The notes beneath the pieces are model-generated. The model ran no database searches and had not been told where the DNA came from. It saw only the letters and a program-made list of their open reading frames with translations. A stretch of DNA of 64,000 nucleotides. Origin: a bacterium. Its GTDB lineage: Bacteria; Pseudomonadota; Alphaproteobacteria; Rickettsiales; RI-342. Position numbers and translations under genes: made by a program. The DNA lies in contig WGMV01000013.1 in assembly GCA_016124905.1 (NCBI GenBank), positions 1-64,000 on the forward strand, given 5' to 3'. This document shows, one piece after another, positions 7,954-16,618 of the stretch; position 1 is the stretch's first letter, and each line of letters opens with the position of its first letter.

Positions 7954-8790
7954 TTAGTGGCAGCGGGGCGTGTTCGCCGGTTGCCAACCAATGGTGGTGG
8001 TGTTGATCTGCTTCACACGGTATTGCGTATAAGCACTGCGGTAGGTCGCATAGGGATCAAACGAGGTGCGGGCGACGTCGTCGGTGAAATCGAGATTACG
8101 CTCACGCGTATCGACAACCGTTGCACCGGCACGCACGTAGTTTACGGCTGGCTCAAGCCCCCAGGTGAAGGGGTTGGCGGCGATATCCAGCGCCAGGCCG
8201 AACGTATCGCGCAGGTTGGACGGGCCGATGATCGGCAGCACGATGTAGGGGCCGGGGCCGGAGCCGTAATGCCCGAAGGTCTGGCCGAAATCTTCCTTGC
8301 GGTATTTCAGGCCGGCATTGGTGCCGGCGAAATCAAACAGGCCACCGATGCCGAGCGTGGAATTGAGCACGAAGCGCCAGATGCTGGCGAACATGTGGTA
8401 GGTATCACCCTGAAGCAGGGCGTTGACGGCGTTAACCGGCTCGTTCAGGTTTTGCAGCGCATGGGTGACGCTTTCACGCGCAGGCTGCGGCACCACGTTG
8501 CGGTAACCCACGGCAACCGGGTGCAGAAGAATGGTGTCCACCACATCGTTGAAGCCCTGAATGGCGCGGTTGACCGGCTCGATCGGATCATAGACCTCGA
8601 CATTCGCATCGGCGTAGGATTCGTCCATCCGGTCGCTGTCAGCGGGGGCGGAGGCAGCAGGCGCAGGAGCGGGCTTTGCCGCGCGCTTGACGGGGGCCGC
8701 AAATACATCCACCGGTGCGGCCGTGCCCACCAGCGCCACGCACATCACGGTTGCGAGAAGCGTTTTCATTCCTTGTTTAGCCGTCGTCAT
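7954..8790 (-). CDS. mlaA: MlaA/VacJ outer-membrane lipid asymmetry protein
   Basis: The 278-residue protein has a signal sequence, an Ala/Pro-rich stretch and the MlaA domain (YDPIEPVNRAIQGFND, NLNEPVNAVNALLQGD, NSTLGIGGLFDFA, EDFGQTFGHYG, GPGPYIVLPIIGPSNLRD). In E. coli MlaA removes misplaced phospholipid from the outer leaflet. I see no proper lipobox (TVMC does not fit), so cleavage may be by signal peptidase I near FAA. I prefer the ATG at 8790, with GAGGG upstream, to in-frame upstream codons at 8811 and 8829. It is cotranscribed with mlaC. Confidence 0.9.
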   Translation of the reverse strand: MTTAKQGMKTLLATVMCVALVGTAAPVDVFAAPVKRAAKPAPAPAASAPADSDRMDESYADANVEVYDPIEPVNRAIQGFNDVVDTILLHPVAVGYRNVVPQPARESVTHALQNLNEPVNAVNALLQGDTYHMFASIWRFVLNSTLGIGGLFDFAGTNAGLKYRKEDFGQTFGHYGSGPGPYIVLPIIGPSNLRDTFGLALDIAANPFTWGLEPAVNYVRAGATVVDTRERNLDFTDDVARTSFDPYATYRSAYTQYRVKQINTTTIGWQPANTPRCH

Positions 8791-9093
8791 GCAGTCATTG
8801 CCCTCAAACATTGTTATGCCGAAACCCAATACCCGGTAACATTTAAACTAGCATTTACATAACCTTAACATGCGGTTAGCATTTTCGGTTAGTTCCTGCT
8901 TCCTGCCGGGTGCGCGGTTTCGGCACACATTTCCATGGGCGTGCCAATACATCGACTTACGGCAATTGCCAAGCGTTTAAAGCAAAAAACTCCGTTTGTT
9001 GATAGTGCTTTTGCCATTTGCGCCTAACTGGTTTATTTTTTATGGAGTTGTTGCAACAATACCACATCCACCTTGCGCAAAGAACAGGTTTTC
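8791..9093. other. Divergent intergenic region between mlaA and metF
   Basis: About 300 bases, AT-rich near mlaA. It must hold the promoters of both genes, but I find no -35/-10 pair good enough to call. No SAM-II-like or other riboswitch core is visible before metF. A weak stem GGCAC/GTGCC occurs near 8921-8947. Confidence 0.6.
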
Positions 9094-10017
9094 ATGCCCG
9101 ATATTTCCCGGCTTATTTCGCACAATACCTCGCTGCCTCCCAAGGTTTCCTTCGAGTTTTTTCCTCCACAGAGCGACGAGATGCAGCGGCAGCTCTGGGG
9201 CTGCATTGAGCGGCTGGGCAGGCTGAACCCGAGTTTTGTTTCCGTGACTTACGGCGCGGGCGGCACCACGCGTGAGCGCACGCATGCCACCGTGGAGCGC
9301 ATCATCCGCGAAACGCACCTGCAACCCGCGGCCCACCTCACTTGCGTGGGGGCGTCGAAAGAGGATATTCTGCATGTGGCGCGGCGCTACTGGCAGGCAG
9401 GCGTGCGGCATATTGTGGCCCTGCGGGGAGACCCGCCAGCAGGACCTGTCGGCAGCGGAAAATATACGCCCCACCCCGGCGGTTATGCCTATGCCGACCA
9501 GCTGGTTGCAGGGCTGAAATCGGTGGCGGATTTTCATGTGAGCGTGGCTGCCTACCCCGAAATCCACCCGGAAGCCCCCAGCGCGCAATTCGATATTGAC
9601 CATTTGCGCCGAAAAGTGGACGCAGGTGCCGACAGCATCATCACGCAATATTTCTTCGATGTGGACATGTTCCTGCGCTTTATGGACAAGGTGCGCGCGG
9701 CAGGCATTTTCGTGCCGGTGATACCCGGCATCCTGCCGGTGACGAATGTGCAGCAGATGGTCAAGTTCAGCACCATGTGCGGCACCAAGGTTCCTGCCTG
9801 GATCACGGATATTTTCACAGGCCTTGATAATGACCCGACCACACGCCAGCTGGTGGCGGCGAGCATTGCCATTGAACAATGCCGTTTGCTCCAGCGCGCG
9901 GGCTATGACGCGCTGCATTTCTACACGCTCAACCGCGCCGAGCTGGTGCTGGCCATCTGCCATTTGCTGGGCATCCGCCCCGGCCATGAGGGGGCTGATG
10001 GACGGCGCATCGCTTAA
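9094..10017 (+). CDS. metF: 5,10-methylenetetrahydrofolate reductase
   Basis: The 307-residue flavoenzyme reduces methylene-THF to methyl-THF for methionine synthesis. It is a full-length MTHFR TIM barrel: VSFEFFPPQ near the N-terminus with the catalytic Glu, VSVTYGAGG, HLTCVG, IVALRGDPP, AAYPEIHPEAP, ADSIITQYFFD, PVIPGILPV, and HFYTLNRAEL at the C-terminus. ATG 9094 is preferred to an upstream TTG at 9073; only a weak AACAGG precedes it. The 3' end overlaps the DUF1285 gene by 20 bases. Confidence 0.95.
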   Translation: MPDISRLISHNTSLPPKVSFEFFPPQSDEMQRQLWGCIERLGRLNPSFVSVTYGAGGTTRERTHATVERIIRETHLQPAAHLTCVGASKEDILHVARRYWQAGVRHIVALRGDPPAGPVGSGKYTPHPGGYAYADQLVAGLKSVADFHVSVAAYPEIHPEAPSAQFDIDHLRRKVDAGADSIITQYFFDVDMFLRFMDKVRAAGIFVPVIPGILPVTNVQQMVKFSTMCGTKVPAWITDIFTGLDNDPTTRQLVAASIAIEQCRLLQRAGYDALHFYTLNRAELVLAICHLLGIRPGHEGADGRRIA

Positions 10018-10465
10018 ACAGCTGCCGCCGCTGTGCAACAGCCATATCCGCATCGATGCGGAGGGTAATTGGTGGCATAACGGCACCGTGTTTGCACGGC
10101 CGGAGCTGGTGAGGCTTTTCTCGACGATTTTGAGAGAAGAACATGGCGATTACCTGCTGGTGACGCCCGTGGAGCGCTGCACGGTGGAGGTGGCGGACCT
10201 GCCCTTCATCGCCGTGGATGTGGAGCGTGCGAATGGCATCATCACCGCCATGCTGAATATCGGCGAAAAGGTGGAAATAGGCCCCGAACATACCTTGGGT
10301 TTCGATGACAAGGGCCCATGGGTTGCCCTGTGGCGCGGGCTGCGCGCGCGGCTTTCGCGCCCGGCCTATTACCGGCTGGCGGAATGGGCGGAGGAAACCC
10401 ATGACGGCGGCAAAGGCGCGTGGTATGTCACCAGCCATGGCATGTCTTTCCGTTTGGACGAATGA
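9998..10465 (+). CDS. DUF1285 family protein
   Basis: The 155-residue protein has the DUF1285 pattern: IRIDAEGNWWHNG, ARPELVRLFSTILR, YLLVTPVERCTVEV and DLPFIAVDVE. The family is conserved in proteobacteria, of unknown function, and often lies near DNA repair or RNA processing genes. ATG 9998 has GAGGGGG just upstream and overlaps metF by 20 bases in another frame; ATG 9986 is an alternative. The stop overlaps the next start (ATGA), so the four genes from metF to cca look like one operon. Confidence 0.85.
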   Translation: MDGASLKQLPPLCNSHIRIDAEGNWWHNGTVFARPELVRLFSTILREEHGDYLLVTPVERCTVEVADLPFIAVDVERANGIITAMLNIGEKVEIGPEHTLGFDDKGPWVALWRGLRARLSRPAYYRLAEWAEETHDGGKGAWYVTSHGMSFRLDE

Positions 10466-10722
10466 TGCGATTTCTGATTAAATTCTGGCCGGTGTGGATT
10501 CCGCTGATTGTGTATCTTCTGTGGCGCACGGCTGTGGTGAATGAGGCGAAGAAGCGTGGCGCCGAACCGCCACCCATCACGCGCGGGCCGATTTTCACCG
10601 CCATTTTCGCGACATTCGCCATGATCATTCTGTGCTTTTTAGCGCTGGGGTTTTCGGAAGAAGCCAATGATGCGCTGCCCGTGGTGCCGCACCTGAAAAA
10701 TGGCGAGATCGTAGGGGGATAG
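10462..10722 (+). CDS. Small two-TM membrane protein
   Basis: The 86-residue protein has hydrophobic segments at about residues 5-22 (LIKFWPVWIPLIVYLLW) and 44-65 (IFTAIFATFAMIILCFLALGF), with a charged, Pro-rich loop (KKRGAEPPPITRGP) between them. It starts by ATGA overlap with the DUF1285 gene and ends one base before the cca start, so it is translationally coupled in the operon. It resembles short alphaproteobacterial DUF6111-type proteins next to cca; that assignment is from memory and uncertain. Confidence 0.75.
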   Translation: MMRFLIKFWPVWIPLIVYLLWRTAVVNEAKKRGAEPPPITRGPIFTAIFATFAMIILCFLALGFSEEANDALPVVPHLKNGEIVGG

Positions 10723-10723
10723 A

Positions 10724-11983
10724 ATGGGATTGTTTTCACGCAAGCGCGAAATCGTTTTGCCCCGCTTTTCTCCCGTGCCGGAATGGATGGGGCATGATTC
10801 GCTGAAGGCGCTGTTTGCTGCTTTTGCAGCGGAAGGGGAACAGCTTTGGTTCGTCGGCGGCTGTGTGCGCGACGGGCTGCTGGGATTGCCGGTGTCGGAC
10901 ATCGACATGGCCACCACCGTCCTGCCCGATGCGATGATGGAATTTTTGCCCAAACACGGCATCAAGGCGGTGGGAACGGGTGTTGCGCACGGCACGGTAA
11001 CGGCGACCTTCGGCAAAGAACATGACCCCGTGCAGATCACCACGCTGCGGCAGGATACGGCCTGCGACGGCAGGCATGCGGATGTGGCGTTCGGCACCAG
11101 CGTGGACGAGGATGCCAAGCGGCGTGATTTCACCATCAACGCCATGTATGCAACAGCCGATGGCGAAATCATTGACCCCACCGGCGGGCTGCATGACCTG
11201 GAAAAACGGATGATCCGGTTCGTCGGCAATGCGGATGACCGGGTGCGGGAGGATGGGCTGCGCATGCTCCGCTTCTTCCGCTTCTGGAGCCGATTCGGCG
11301 AGCGTGTGCCGGACAAGATGGCCATGCGGGCCATCAAGCTGCATCACAAGATGGTCAACGCCCTTTCGGGAGAGCGCATTCGCGAGGAGATGGGCAAGCT
11401 GCTGCTGACGCAAAACGCGGTGCTGGCGCTGGACTGGATGAGCCAGGTAAAATTATGGGTGCCGATTTTCGGCATGAAGCAATTGTTTTTGCAGCGGCTG
11501 GTGAAACTGCAATCTCACCCATTAGCCCCGCGTGAATGGATTTTGTTCCTCACCGCCATTCTGCCGCGTGACAAGGAGCTTGGCGAATGGGTGGGCGAGC
11601 GCTGGAAACTGAGCCGCAAGGAACGCAACCTGCTGGCCGTATGGCAATCCCCCCTGCCCTCGCCGCGCATGGGCGATGCGGAACTGAAAATGCTGCTGCG
11701 CGCGCATGGACGTTACATCGTGCTGGGGCAGCTCTGGCTGCTTTGGGCGGATGGTGTGCTGCCCGCCAACCGGCTGCAATATCTGCTGGAAATTGCGCAG
11801 GGATGGGAAGCGCCGGTATTTCCGCTAACGGGCAAGGATTTACAGAAGCTTGGCTTCCGTGAAGGCAAGGAACTTGGCATTGCGCTGAAACAGCTTGAGA
11901 CGAGCTGGGAAGCGGATGGCTATAGCCCCGACAAGAAAGCGCTGCTGGAAATGGCTAAGAAGATACTTGGTAAAGCTGCCTAA
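10724..11983 (+). CDS. cca: CCA tRNA nucleotidyltransferase / poly(A) polymerase family
   Basis: The 419-residue class II nucleotidyltransferase has VGGCVRDGLLG (about residues 43-53), the catalytic carboxylates in DIDMATTV, the RRDFTINAMY motif, DPTGGLHDLEKRMIRFVG and the EDGLRMLRFFRF helix, followed by the head/body helical domains. It adds or repairs the 3' CCA of tRNA; the closely related poly(A) polymerase role cannot be excluded. The start is one base after the upstream stop. The final codons and stop TAA (11981-11983) form the left arm of a hairpin, and a family A repeat follows. Confidence 0.92.
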   Translation: MGLFSRKREIVLPRFSPVPEWMGHDSLKALFAAFAAEGEQLWFVGGCVRDGLLGLPVSDIDMATTVLPDAMMEFLPKHGIKAVGTGVAHGTVTATFGKEHDPVQITTLRQDTACDGRHADVAFGTSVDEDAKRRDFTINAMYATADGEIIDPTGGLHDLEKRMIRFVGNADDRVREDGLRMLRFFRFWSRFGERVPDKMAMRAIKLHHKMVNALSGERIREEMGKLLLTQNAVLALDWMSQVKLWVPIFGMKQLFLQRLVKLQSHPLAPREWILFLTAILPRDKELGEWVGERWKLSRKERNLLAVWQSPLPSPRMGDAELKMLLRAHGRYIVLGQLWLLWADGVLPANRLQYLLEIAQGWEAPVFPLTGKDLQKLGFREGKELGIALKQLETSWEADGYSPDKKALLEMAKKILGKAA

Positions 11984-11991
11984 TCAGGCAG
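11976..11991. terminator. Stop-spanning hairpin at the end of cca
   Basis: CTGCCT (11976-11981) pairs with AGGCAG (11986-11991) around AATC. The cca stop TAA starts in the left arm and ends in the loop. No U-tract follows; the A2 repeat abuts it directly. Confidence 0.45.
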
Positions 11992-12054
11992 GGCTGCCGA
12001 GAGCGTCGCGCCAGCGACTGTTCCATTGCGTAACAACGTGAAGCAGGGAACATC
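11992..12054 (-). repeat. Family A palindromic intergenic repeat, copy A2 (inverted)
   Basis: Read on the minus strand: GATGTTCCCTGCT, then CGCAATGGAACAGTCGC, TGGC, GCGACGCTCTCGGCAGC. Stems are TGTTCC/GGAACA and GTCGC/GCGAC, as in A1. It lies between the convergent cca and phoB genes. Confidence 0.75.
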
Positions 12055-12064
12055 AAAATCCTCG

Positions 12065-12093
12065 GCATAATCAACCAGAATGGTTGATTATGC
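12065..12093 (-). terminator. Perfect hairpin spanning the phoB stop codon
   Basis: Bases 12065-12076 pair perfectly with 12082-12093 (12 bp) around AGAAT. The phoB stop TAA (12090-12088) is inside the stem. On the minus strand it is followed by CGAGGATTTT, a weak U-tract. Confidence 0.6.
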
Positions 12094-12810
12094 GAACGCT
12101 TCAGACATCTCCGACTTGCCGTCATTGACCTCCAGCGCGTAACCGGCGCTGCGCACGGTGCGAATGAGATCCGGCGCGCGGTCGTCAATGGAAAGGGCTT
12201 TGCGGAGACGGCGGATGTGCACGTCCACGGTGCGAAGCTCCACGTAAATGTCATGGCCCCAGACGGCATCGAGCAACTGTTCGCGCGAGAAGACGCGGCC
12301 GGGATGTTCCATCAGGAATTGCAGCAGGCGAAACTCGGTCGGACCGAGATGCACATCCTGCCCGCCACGCACCACGCGGTGGGCGGCAAGGTCCATGTTC
12401 ACGTCGGCATAGCTGATGGTCTTCTCTGCCAAAGCGGGGCGGATGCGGCGGAAAACCGCACGGATGCGAGCCACCAGCTCGGTAGGAGAGAAGGGCTTGG
12501 TCATGTAATCATCCGCGCCGCAATCGAGGCCGCGGATCTTGTCTTCTTCCTCCCCGCGGGCGGAGAGCATGATGACGGGGATGTTCTTGGTCTGCTGGTT
12601 GCGGCGCAACTGGCGGCACACCTCAACGCCCGACATGGAGGGAAGCATCCAGTCCAGCACGATGACGTCGGGCATTTTCTCGGAGACCATGAGGAGCCCC
12701 TCTTCGCCGTCGCCCGCACTGTAGACGGTGAAACCATCCTGCTCGAGATTGTATTTGAGCATGGTGACGATGGCATCTTCGTCTTCAATCACCAGTACTT
12801 TGGGTTGCAT
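12088..12810 (-). CDS. phoB: PhoB-type response regulator (OmpR/PhoB family)
   Basis: The 240-residue regulator has a receiver domain (1-120) with acidic pocket EDED, phospho-acceptor D53 in VIVLDWMLP, and the lysine of MTKPFSPTEL. A winged-helix DNA-binding domain follows (about 140-235: LGPTEFRLLQFLMEHPGRVFSREQLLDAVWG, VDVHIRRLRKAL, RTVRSAGYAL), very close to PhoB. It likely controls phosphate-starvation genes. ATG 12810 is supported by AGGTG seven bases upstream; longer readings to 12915 are not. No phoR kinase, phoU or pst genes are nearby, so it is an orphan here. It is divergent from comM. Confidence 0.9.
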   Translation of the reverse strand: MQPKVLVIEDEDAIVTMLKYNLEQDGFTVYSAGDGEEGLLMVSEKMPDVIVLDWMLPSMSGVEVCRQLRRNQQTKNIPVIMLSARGEEEDKIRGLDCGADDYMTKPFSPTELVARIRAVFRRIRPALAEKTISYADVNMDLAAHRVVRGGQDVHLGPTEFRLLQFLMEHPGRVFSREQLLDAVWGHDIYVELRTVDVHIRRLRKALSIDDRAPDLIRTVRSAGYALEVNDGKSEMSEAFA

Positions 12811-12955
12811 AACCGCACCTGTTTGTAGTTTAACCTGTTGGCAGCACACCGAACCGAATAGAATGGGGCGGCTGCTCCGATTGCACCACCTTACCCGCAA
12901 ACTACTAATAGCCAATTAACACAAAAGCTTCGAATATTTAGATATTGTTCACCAG

Positions 12956-14455
12956 ATGGTCACCCATATACGCAGCTATGCATTGCAGGGTCTGGACGCG
13001 CTCCCGATCGACGTGCAGCTTCAGATAAGCCAGGGAATGCCTGCTTTTACCATTGTCGGCCTGCCGGACAAGGCCGTGGGCGAATCCCGCGAGCGGGTGC
13101 GCGCGGCATTGCAGAGCCTGGGGTTAAGTTTGCCGCCCAAGCGCATCACCATTAATTTGTCACCGGCGAATATTCAGAAGGAAGGCAGCCCTTTCGATTT
13201 ACCGATTGCGGTGGGCATGCTGGTGGCGCTCGGGGCAATACCCGTGGAGGAAACGGCGGAGCTGGCCGTGATGGGCGAATTGACGCTGGATGGAAAAATC
13301 CTGCCCGTGCCGGGTGTGCTGCCCGCGGCGATGGCGGCGATGAACGAGGGGCTGGGACTGGTGTGCCCGGCGGCCAACGGATCCGAGGCGCGGTGGGCGG
13401 GGGAAATGCGGATTATTGCGGCAAGCGACCTGACCGCGCTCATCAACCACTTCAAAGGGACGCAGAGCATCGCGCAGCCTGCCCTGCCCCGTCAGGCGCC
13501 GCCGAATGTGGCGCGCGACATGAAGCATGTGCGCGGGCAGGAAGCGGCGCGGCGGGCGCTGGAGATCGCCGCGAGCGGACGGCATAACCTGCTGATGAGC
13601 GGACCGCCGGGCGTAGGGAAATCCATGCTGGCATCCTGCATGCCGGGCATCATGCCGCCGATGGACAGCCGGGATATTTTAGAACTCAGCATGATCGCCT
13701 CCATCGCGGGGTTGCTGGTGAATGGCGAATTGTCGGAGCAGCGGCCGTACCGTTCTCCTCACCATTCCAGCTCGATGGCCGCCATTATCGGCGGCGGGCG
13801 CAAGGCCTTGCCGGGAGAGATTTCGCTGGCGCATGGCGGTGTGCTGTTCCTCGATGAATTACCCGAATTTGCGCCACAGGTGCTGGAGTCGCTTCGTCAG
13901 CCGCTGGAGAATAAGAATGTGAGCATCGCCCGGGTGCAGGCACATGTAAGCTACCCGGCGAATTTTCAGCTGATCGCGGCAATGAACCCGTGCAAATGCG
14001 GCTATCTGGGCGTGGCGGGCAAGGCGTGCAGCGTGGCGCCGCGATGCGGGGAGCAATATACGGCAAAGCTTTCCGGCCCATTGCTCGACCGTATTGACGT
14101 GCATGTGGAGATGGCGGCGCAGGATACGCTGGATATGCTGAAAACGCCGGAGGGCGAGAGCTCCGCCACCATCGCCGCGCGCGTGGCGCGGACGTGGGAG
14201 ATTCAGCGCATGCGCTACAAGGATATGCCGAATATTCGCAGCAACGCTGATTTGAATGACGATGCCCTGAAACAACATGCCAAACCCAGCGATGCGGCAG
14301 AGGCGCTGCTTCAGCAATCCATCGCGCGGCTGAAGCTTTCCATGCGGGCCTACACGCGGATGCTGCGCGTGGCGCGCACCATTGCCGATATGGAGGCAAG
14401 CCAGACCATTGAGGCGCACCATATGGCCGAGGCGCTCGGCTATCGCCGGATGTAA
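12956..14455 (+). CDS. comM: ComM/YifB-family Mg-chelatase-like AAA+ ATPase
   Basis: The 499-residue protein matches ComM, the helicase that promotes branch migration during integration of transformed DNA. The N-terminal ChlI-like domain (1-170) has IVGLPDKAVGESRERVRAAL and SPANIQKEGSPFDLPIA; the AAA+ core has Walker A GPPGVGKS (216-223), the SPHHSSS segment, Walker B GGVLFLDELPEF and sensor AAMNPC. Cysteines CKCG, CSVAPRC may bind metal. LSGPLLDRIDVHVEM and a C-terminal helical domain complete the family length. It is divergent from phoB with no strong ribosome site. Confidence 0.92.
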   Translation: MVTHIRSYALQGLDALPIDVQLQISQGMPAFTIVGLPDKAVGESRERVRAALQSLGLSLPPKRITINLSPANIQKEGSPFDLPIAVGMLVALGAIPVEETAELAVMGELTLDGKILPVPGVLPAAMAAMNEGLGLVCPAANGSEARWAGEMRIIAASDLTALINHFKGTQSIAQPALPRQAPPNVARDMKHVRGQEAARRALEIAASGRHNLLMSGPPGVGKSMLASCMPGIMPPMDSRDILELSMIASIAGLLVNGELSEQRPYRSPHHSSSMAAIIGGGRKALPGEISLAHGGVLFLDELPEFAPQVLESLRQPLENKNVSIARVQAHVSYPANFQLIAAMNPCKCGYLGVAGKACSVAPRCGEQYTAKLSGPLLDRIDVHVEMAAQDTLDMLKTPEGESSATIAARVARTWEIQRMRYKDMPNIRSNADLNDDALKQHAKPSDAAEALLQQSIARLKLSMRAYTRMLRVARTIADMEASQTIEAHHMAEALGYRRM

Positions 14456-14510
14456 TGGAACTGCCATAGAAGTACCTTATTTTTACGTGATAAAAGACAG
14501 GGATAGATAG

Positions 14511-15314
14511 ATGGTGCTTGCTCAAACCGCCGTTGCAGATGCAGCCGTCAAGGCACGGCTTGCCCAGCTGGAGAAAATGGGGCTGAAAGTGATCGGCCCA
14601 TGGACGCAGATGGTGCTGGAAGGCCGTGCGCGGCAGGCGGAGCAGCTTCCCCTTTTCGCCGGGCATAACCCGCTGGATATGGCCTTCAGCCTTTTGCAGG
14701 AGCAGGATGGCGATGCACTGGCGCGCGTGCTGGCTGTTATGCCGCAGGAGCAGGCCATGGCCGATGCGCCGGAAGAGAGATTGCGAGCCCTGCTGGCACG
14801 CTCGCCCAATGCGCATCTGGAAGGCAACTGGCTGGTGATCGATGAGTTCATCAAAGGGCCGGTTGCGCCGGATGAAGAGGATAAAAAACTGCCGGTTCCC
14901 GATGAGGCGATGAAAACCCTGCAACAGGGGTTGCAATTGCAGGCACGGGTGCAGGCATTGTCGGGCGGGCTGGCCATCGGCCAGGCGGCAAACACGGCGC
15001 GGCGCATCATGAACCCCGATCGTCTGCGCGAGCTTGTGGGCGATGAGCAGGCCCAGCTGCCAACGCACGGGTTTCTCGCCCAGCAATTGCAGAAGCAGGC
15101 GCGTTCGCAGCAGCAGACCGTGCAGCAGCAATTTTTGAAAGACCCTGAGATTCAAGAGATTTTCCAGGCGTCGCTGGATTCAGCCATGGAGCTGTACAGC
15201 ATGTTCGCCGCCGCGGGTAACGAGGCGCAGGCCGCCAGCATGCTATCGCACGTTGCCGGGCTGCAGGACCAGCTCAACCGTATGAAAGACCAGCAGCAAG
15301 CGCGGATGAATTAA
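14511..15314 (+). CDS. Hypothetical protein, Gln-rich and helical
   Basis: The 267-residue soluble protein has no recognised family. It is mostly predicted helix with an acidic mid-region (VAPDEEDKKLPVPDE) and Gln-rich stretches near the C-terminus (QQLQKQARSQQQTVQQQ) that look like coiled coil, ending in QLNRMKDQQQARMN. No signal peptide or membrane segment. It lies 55 bases after comM on the same strand, behind GGGATAGATAG, and 40 bases before the MBL-fold gene, so it may be part of the same transcript. Codon use matches core genes. Confidence 0.7.
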   Translation: MVLAQTAVADAAVKARLAQLEKMGLKVIGPWTQMVLEGRARQAEQLPLFAGHNPLDMAFSLLQEQDGDALARVLAVMPQEQAMADAPEERLRALLARSPNAHLEGNWLVIDEFIKGPVAPDEEDKKLPVPDEAMKTLQQGLQLQARVQALSGGLAIGQAANTARRIMNPDRLRELVGDEQAQLPTHGFLAQQLQKQARSQQQTVQQQFLKDPEIQEIFQASLDSAMELYSMFAAAGNEAQAASMLSHVAGLQDQLNRMKDQQQARMN

Positions 15315-15354
15315 CCGGCGCATGCTAACGATGGTTTAATCATTTCAGCGTCTT

Positions 15355-16212
15355 ATGACGCGCATGTGTTCGATGGAAGTGACATTCTGGGGCGTGCGCG
15401 GCACGATTCCCACTCCCGGTGTGGATTTTGCGCGTTATGGCGGCAATACGTCGTGCGTATCGGTGAAATGCGGCGAACACTGGCTGGTGTTTGACGCGGG
15501 CACGGGCATCCATGCGCTGGGGCAGGCACATTCGGATATTTCAAATGTCGATATTTTCCTCTCCCACACGCATATCGACCATATCATGGGCTTTCCCTTC
15601 TTCCGCCCGCTTTACAACCCAACGGCGCGGGTTCGCCTGTGGGCGGGGCATTTGCGCGTGGGCAAATCGGCGGAGGTTTCGCCCACCATCCGCGGCGTGC
15701 TTTCCACCATCATGAGCCCGCCGATCTTTCCGCTGGTGATCGATGACCTGAAGGCGCATCTTTATTTCTATAATTTCCGCGCGGGCGAATCGCTGGAAGC
15801 CAAGCATCTGGTGGATCGCGGCATCCTTATCACCACGCACCTGCTGCATCACCCCGACCATGCCACCGCCTATCGCGTGGAATATGAAGGCAAGAGCGTG
15901 TGCTACGTGACGGATGTGGAGCATTCGCCGCCAGAGATAGACGACGCGCTGGTTGATTTTGTCGAGGGTTGCGACGTGCTGATTTACGACAGCACCTACA
16001 GCGAGGAGAATTACGAGGCGCATCGCGGCTGGGGGCATTCCACCTGGGAAGAAGCCTTGCGGATTGCCGAAGCGGCCAAAGTGAAACAGCTTGCGCTGTT
16101 CCATCACGACCCCGCCCTGAACGATGAAGCGCTGGATGCGCGCGCCAAAAAGCTCGCCACGCGAACCAAAGCGGCGTTCGTTGCCAAAGAAGGCATGGTG
16201 CTGGAGCTATGA
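15355..16212 (+). CDS. MBL-fold metal-dependent hydrolase
   Basis: The 285-residue metallo-beta-lactamase-fold protein has the metal motif HTHIDH at about residues 70-75 and further ligands in TTHLLHHPDH, VTDVEH and FHHDPA. The start VTFWGVRGTIPTPG...YGGNTSC is typical of the group that includes RNase Z-like and PqsE/phosphodiesterase-like proteins, so a cyclic-nucleotide or phosphodiester substrate is possible but not shown. Several ATGs (15355, 15364, 15373) could be the start; none has a good ribosome site. Its stop overlaps the next start. Confidence 0.85.
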   Translation: MTRMCSMEVTFWGVRGTIPTPGVDFARYGGNTSCVSVKCGEHWLVFDAGTGIHALGQAHSDISNVDIFLSHTHIDHIMGFPFFRPLYNPTARVRLWAGHLRVGKSAEVSPTIRGVLSTIMSPPIFPLVIDDLKAHLYFYNFRAGESLEAKHLVDRGILITTHLLHHPDHATAYRVEYEGKSVCYVTDVEHSPPEIDDALVDFVEGCDVLIYDSTYSEENYEAHRGWGHSTWEEALRIAEAAKVKQLALFHHDPALNDEALDARAKKLATRTKAAFVAKEGMVLEL

Positions 16213-16508
16213 GCCTTCAGCCGCTTTATGTTTGCGCGTACCTGATCGTCATCAATCTGGTCACGTTTGCATCCTACAGGATGGACAAACGCAAGGCGGC
16301 CAACGGGCAGCGGCGCATTTCGGAAAGCGCATTGCTGGTGCTGGCGCTGCTTGGCGGAAGCCCGCTCGCGTGGTTTGCGCAGAGGCATTTTCGGCATAAG
16401 ACGAAAAAATCGTCGTTCCGCGTGCGCTTCTGGCTGATCGTCATCGTGCAAATAGCGGTGGGCGCGGTGCTGCTCATCAAGCTCAATGGCTGGGACCAGC
16501 TTCCCTGA
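16209..16508 (+). CDS. DUF1294 small membrane protein
   Basis: The 99-residue protein has the DUF1294 signature: MDKRKAANGQRRISESALLVLALLGGSP followed by RHKTKKSSFRVRFW. Hydrophobic segments lie at about residues 5-22, 40-58 and 70-90. Function unknown. It is coupled to the MBL gene by an ATGA overlap. Its stop TGA lies inside a perfect 10-bp hairpin (16504-16525). Confidence 0.85.
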   Translation: MSLQPLYVCAYLIVINLVTFASYRMDKRKAANGQRRISESALLVLALLGGSPLAWFAQRHFRHKTKKSSFRVRFWLIVIVQIAVGAVLLIKLNGWDQLP

Positions 16509-16525
16509 CCATGTGCATGGTCAGG
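16504..16525 (+). terminator. Stop-spanning hairpin after the DUF1294 gene
   Basis: CCTGACCATG (16504-16513) pairs perfectly with CATGGTCAGG (16516-16525). The TGA stop (16506-16508) is in the left arm. It is followed by TAGTTGACTTTTGC and then repeat B1. Confidence 0.5.
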
Positions 16526-16539
16526 TAGTTGACTTTTGC

Positions 16540-16612
16540 TGGCTCGCGATGCTCGCTATCACGCGCCAATTATGGCGCGGGGCCTCAATGGCCCAGTCGC
16601 TGCGCTCCGGTA
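16540..16612 (+). repeat. Family B multi-hairpin repeat, copy B1
   Basis: TGGCTCGC...GCTCGCT, then CGCGCC-AATTAT-GGCGCG, then GGGCC-TCAAT-GGCCC, then CAGTCGCTGCGCTCC. Five relatives in the window keep these stems with different bases. Confidence 0.75.
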
Positions 16613-16618
16613 ATTTGT

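Noticed and set aside
8830-9093. Possible SAM riboswitch before metF
   Set aside because: No SAM-II, SAM-V or SAH core or pseudoknot pattern is visible.
13785-15155. 456-codon open frame on minus opposite comM and the next gene
   Set aside because: Spans two genes antisense; composition (His/Arg/Leu/Gln-rich) is that of a shadow frame.
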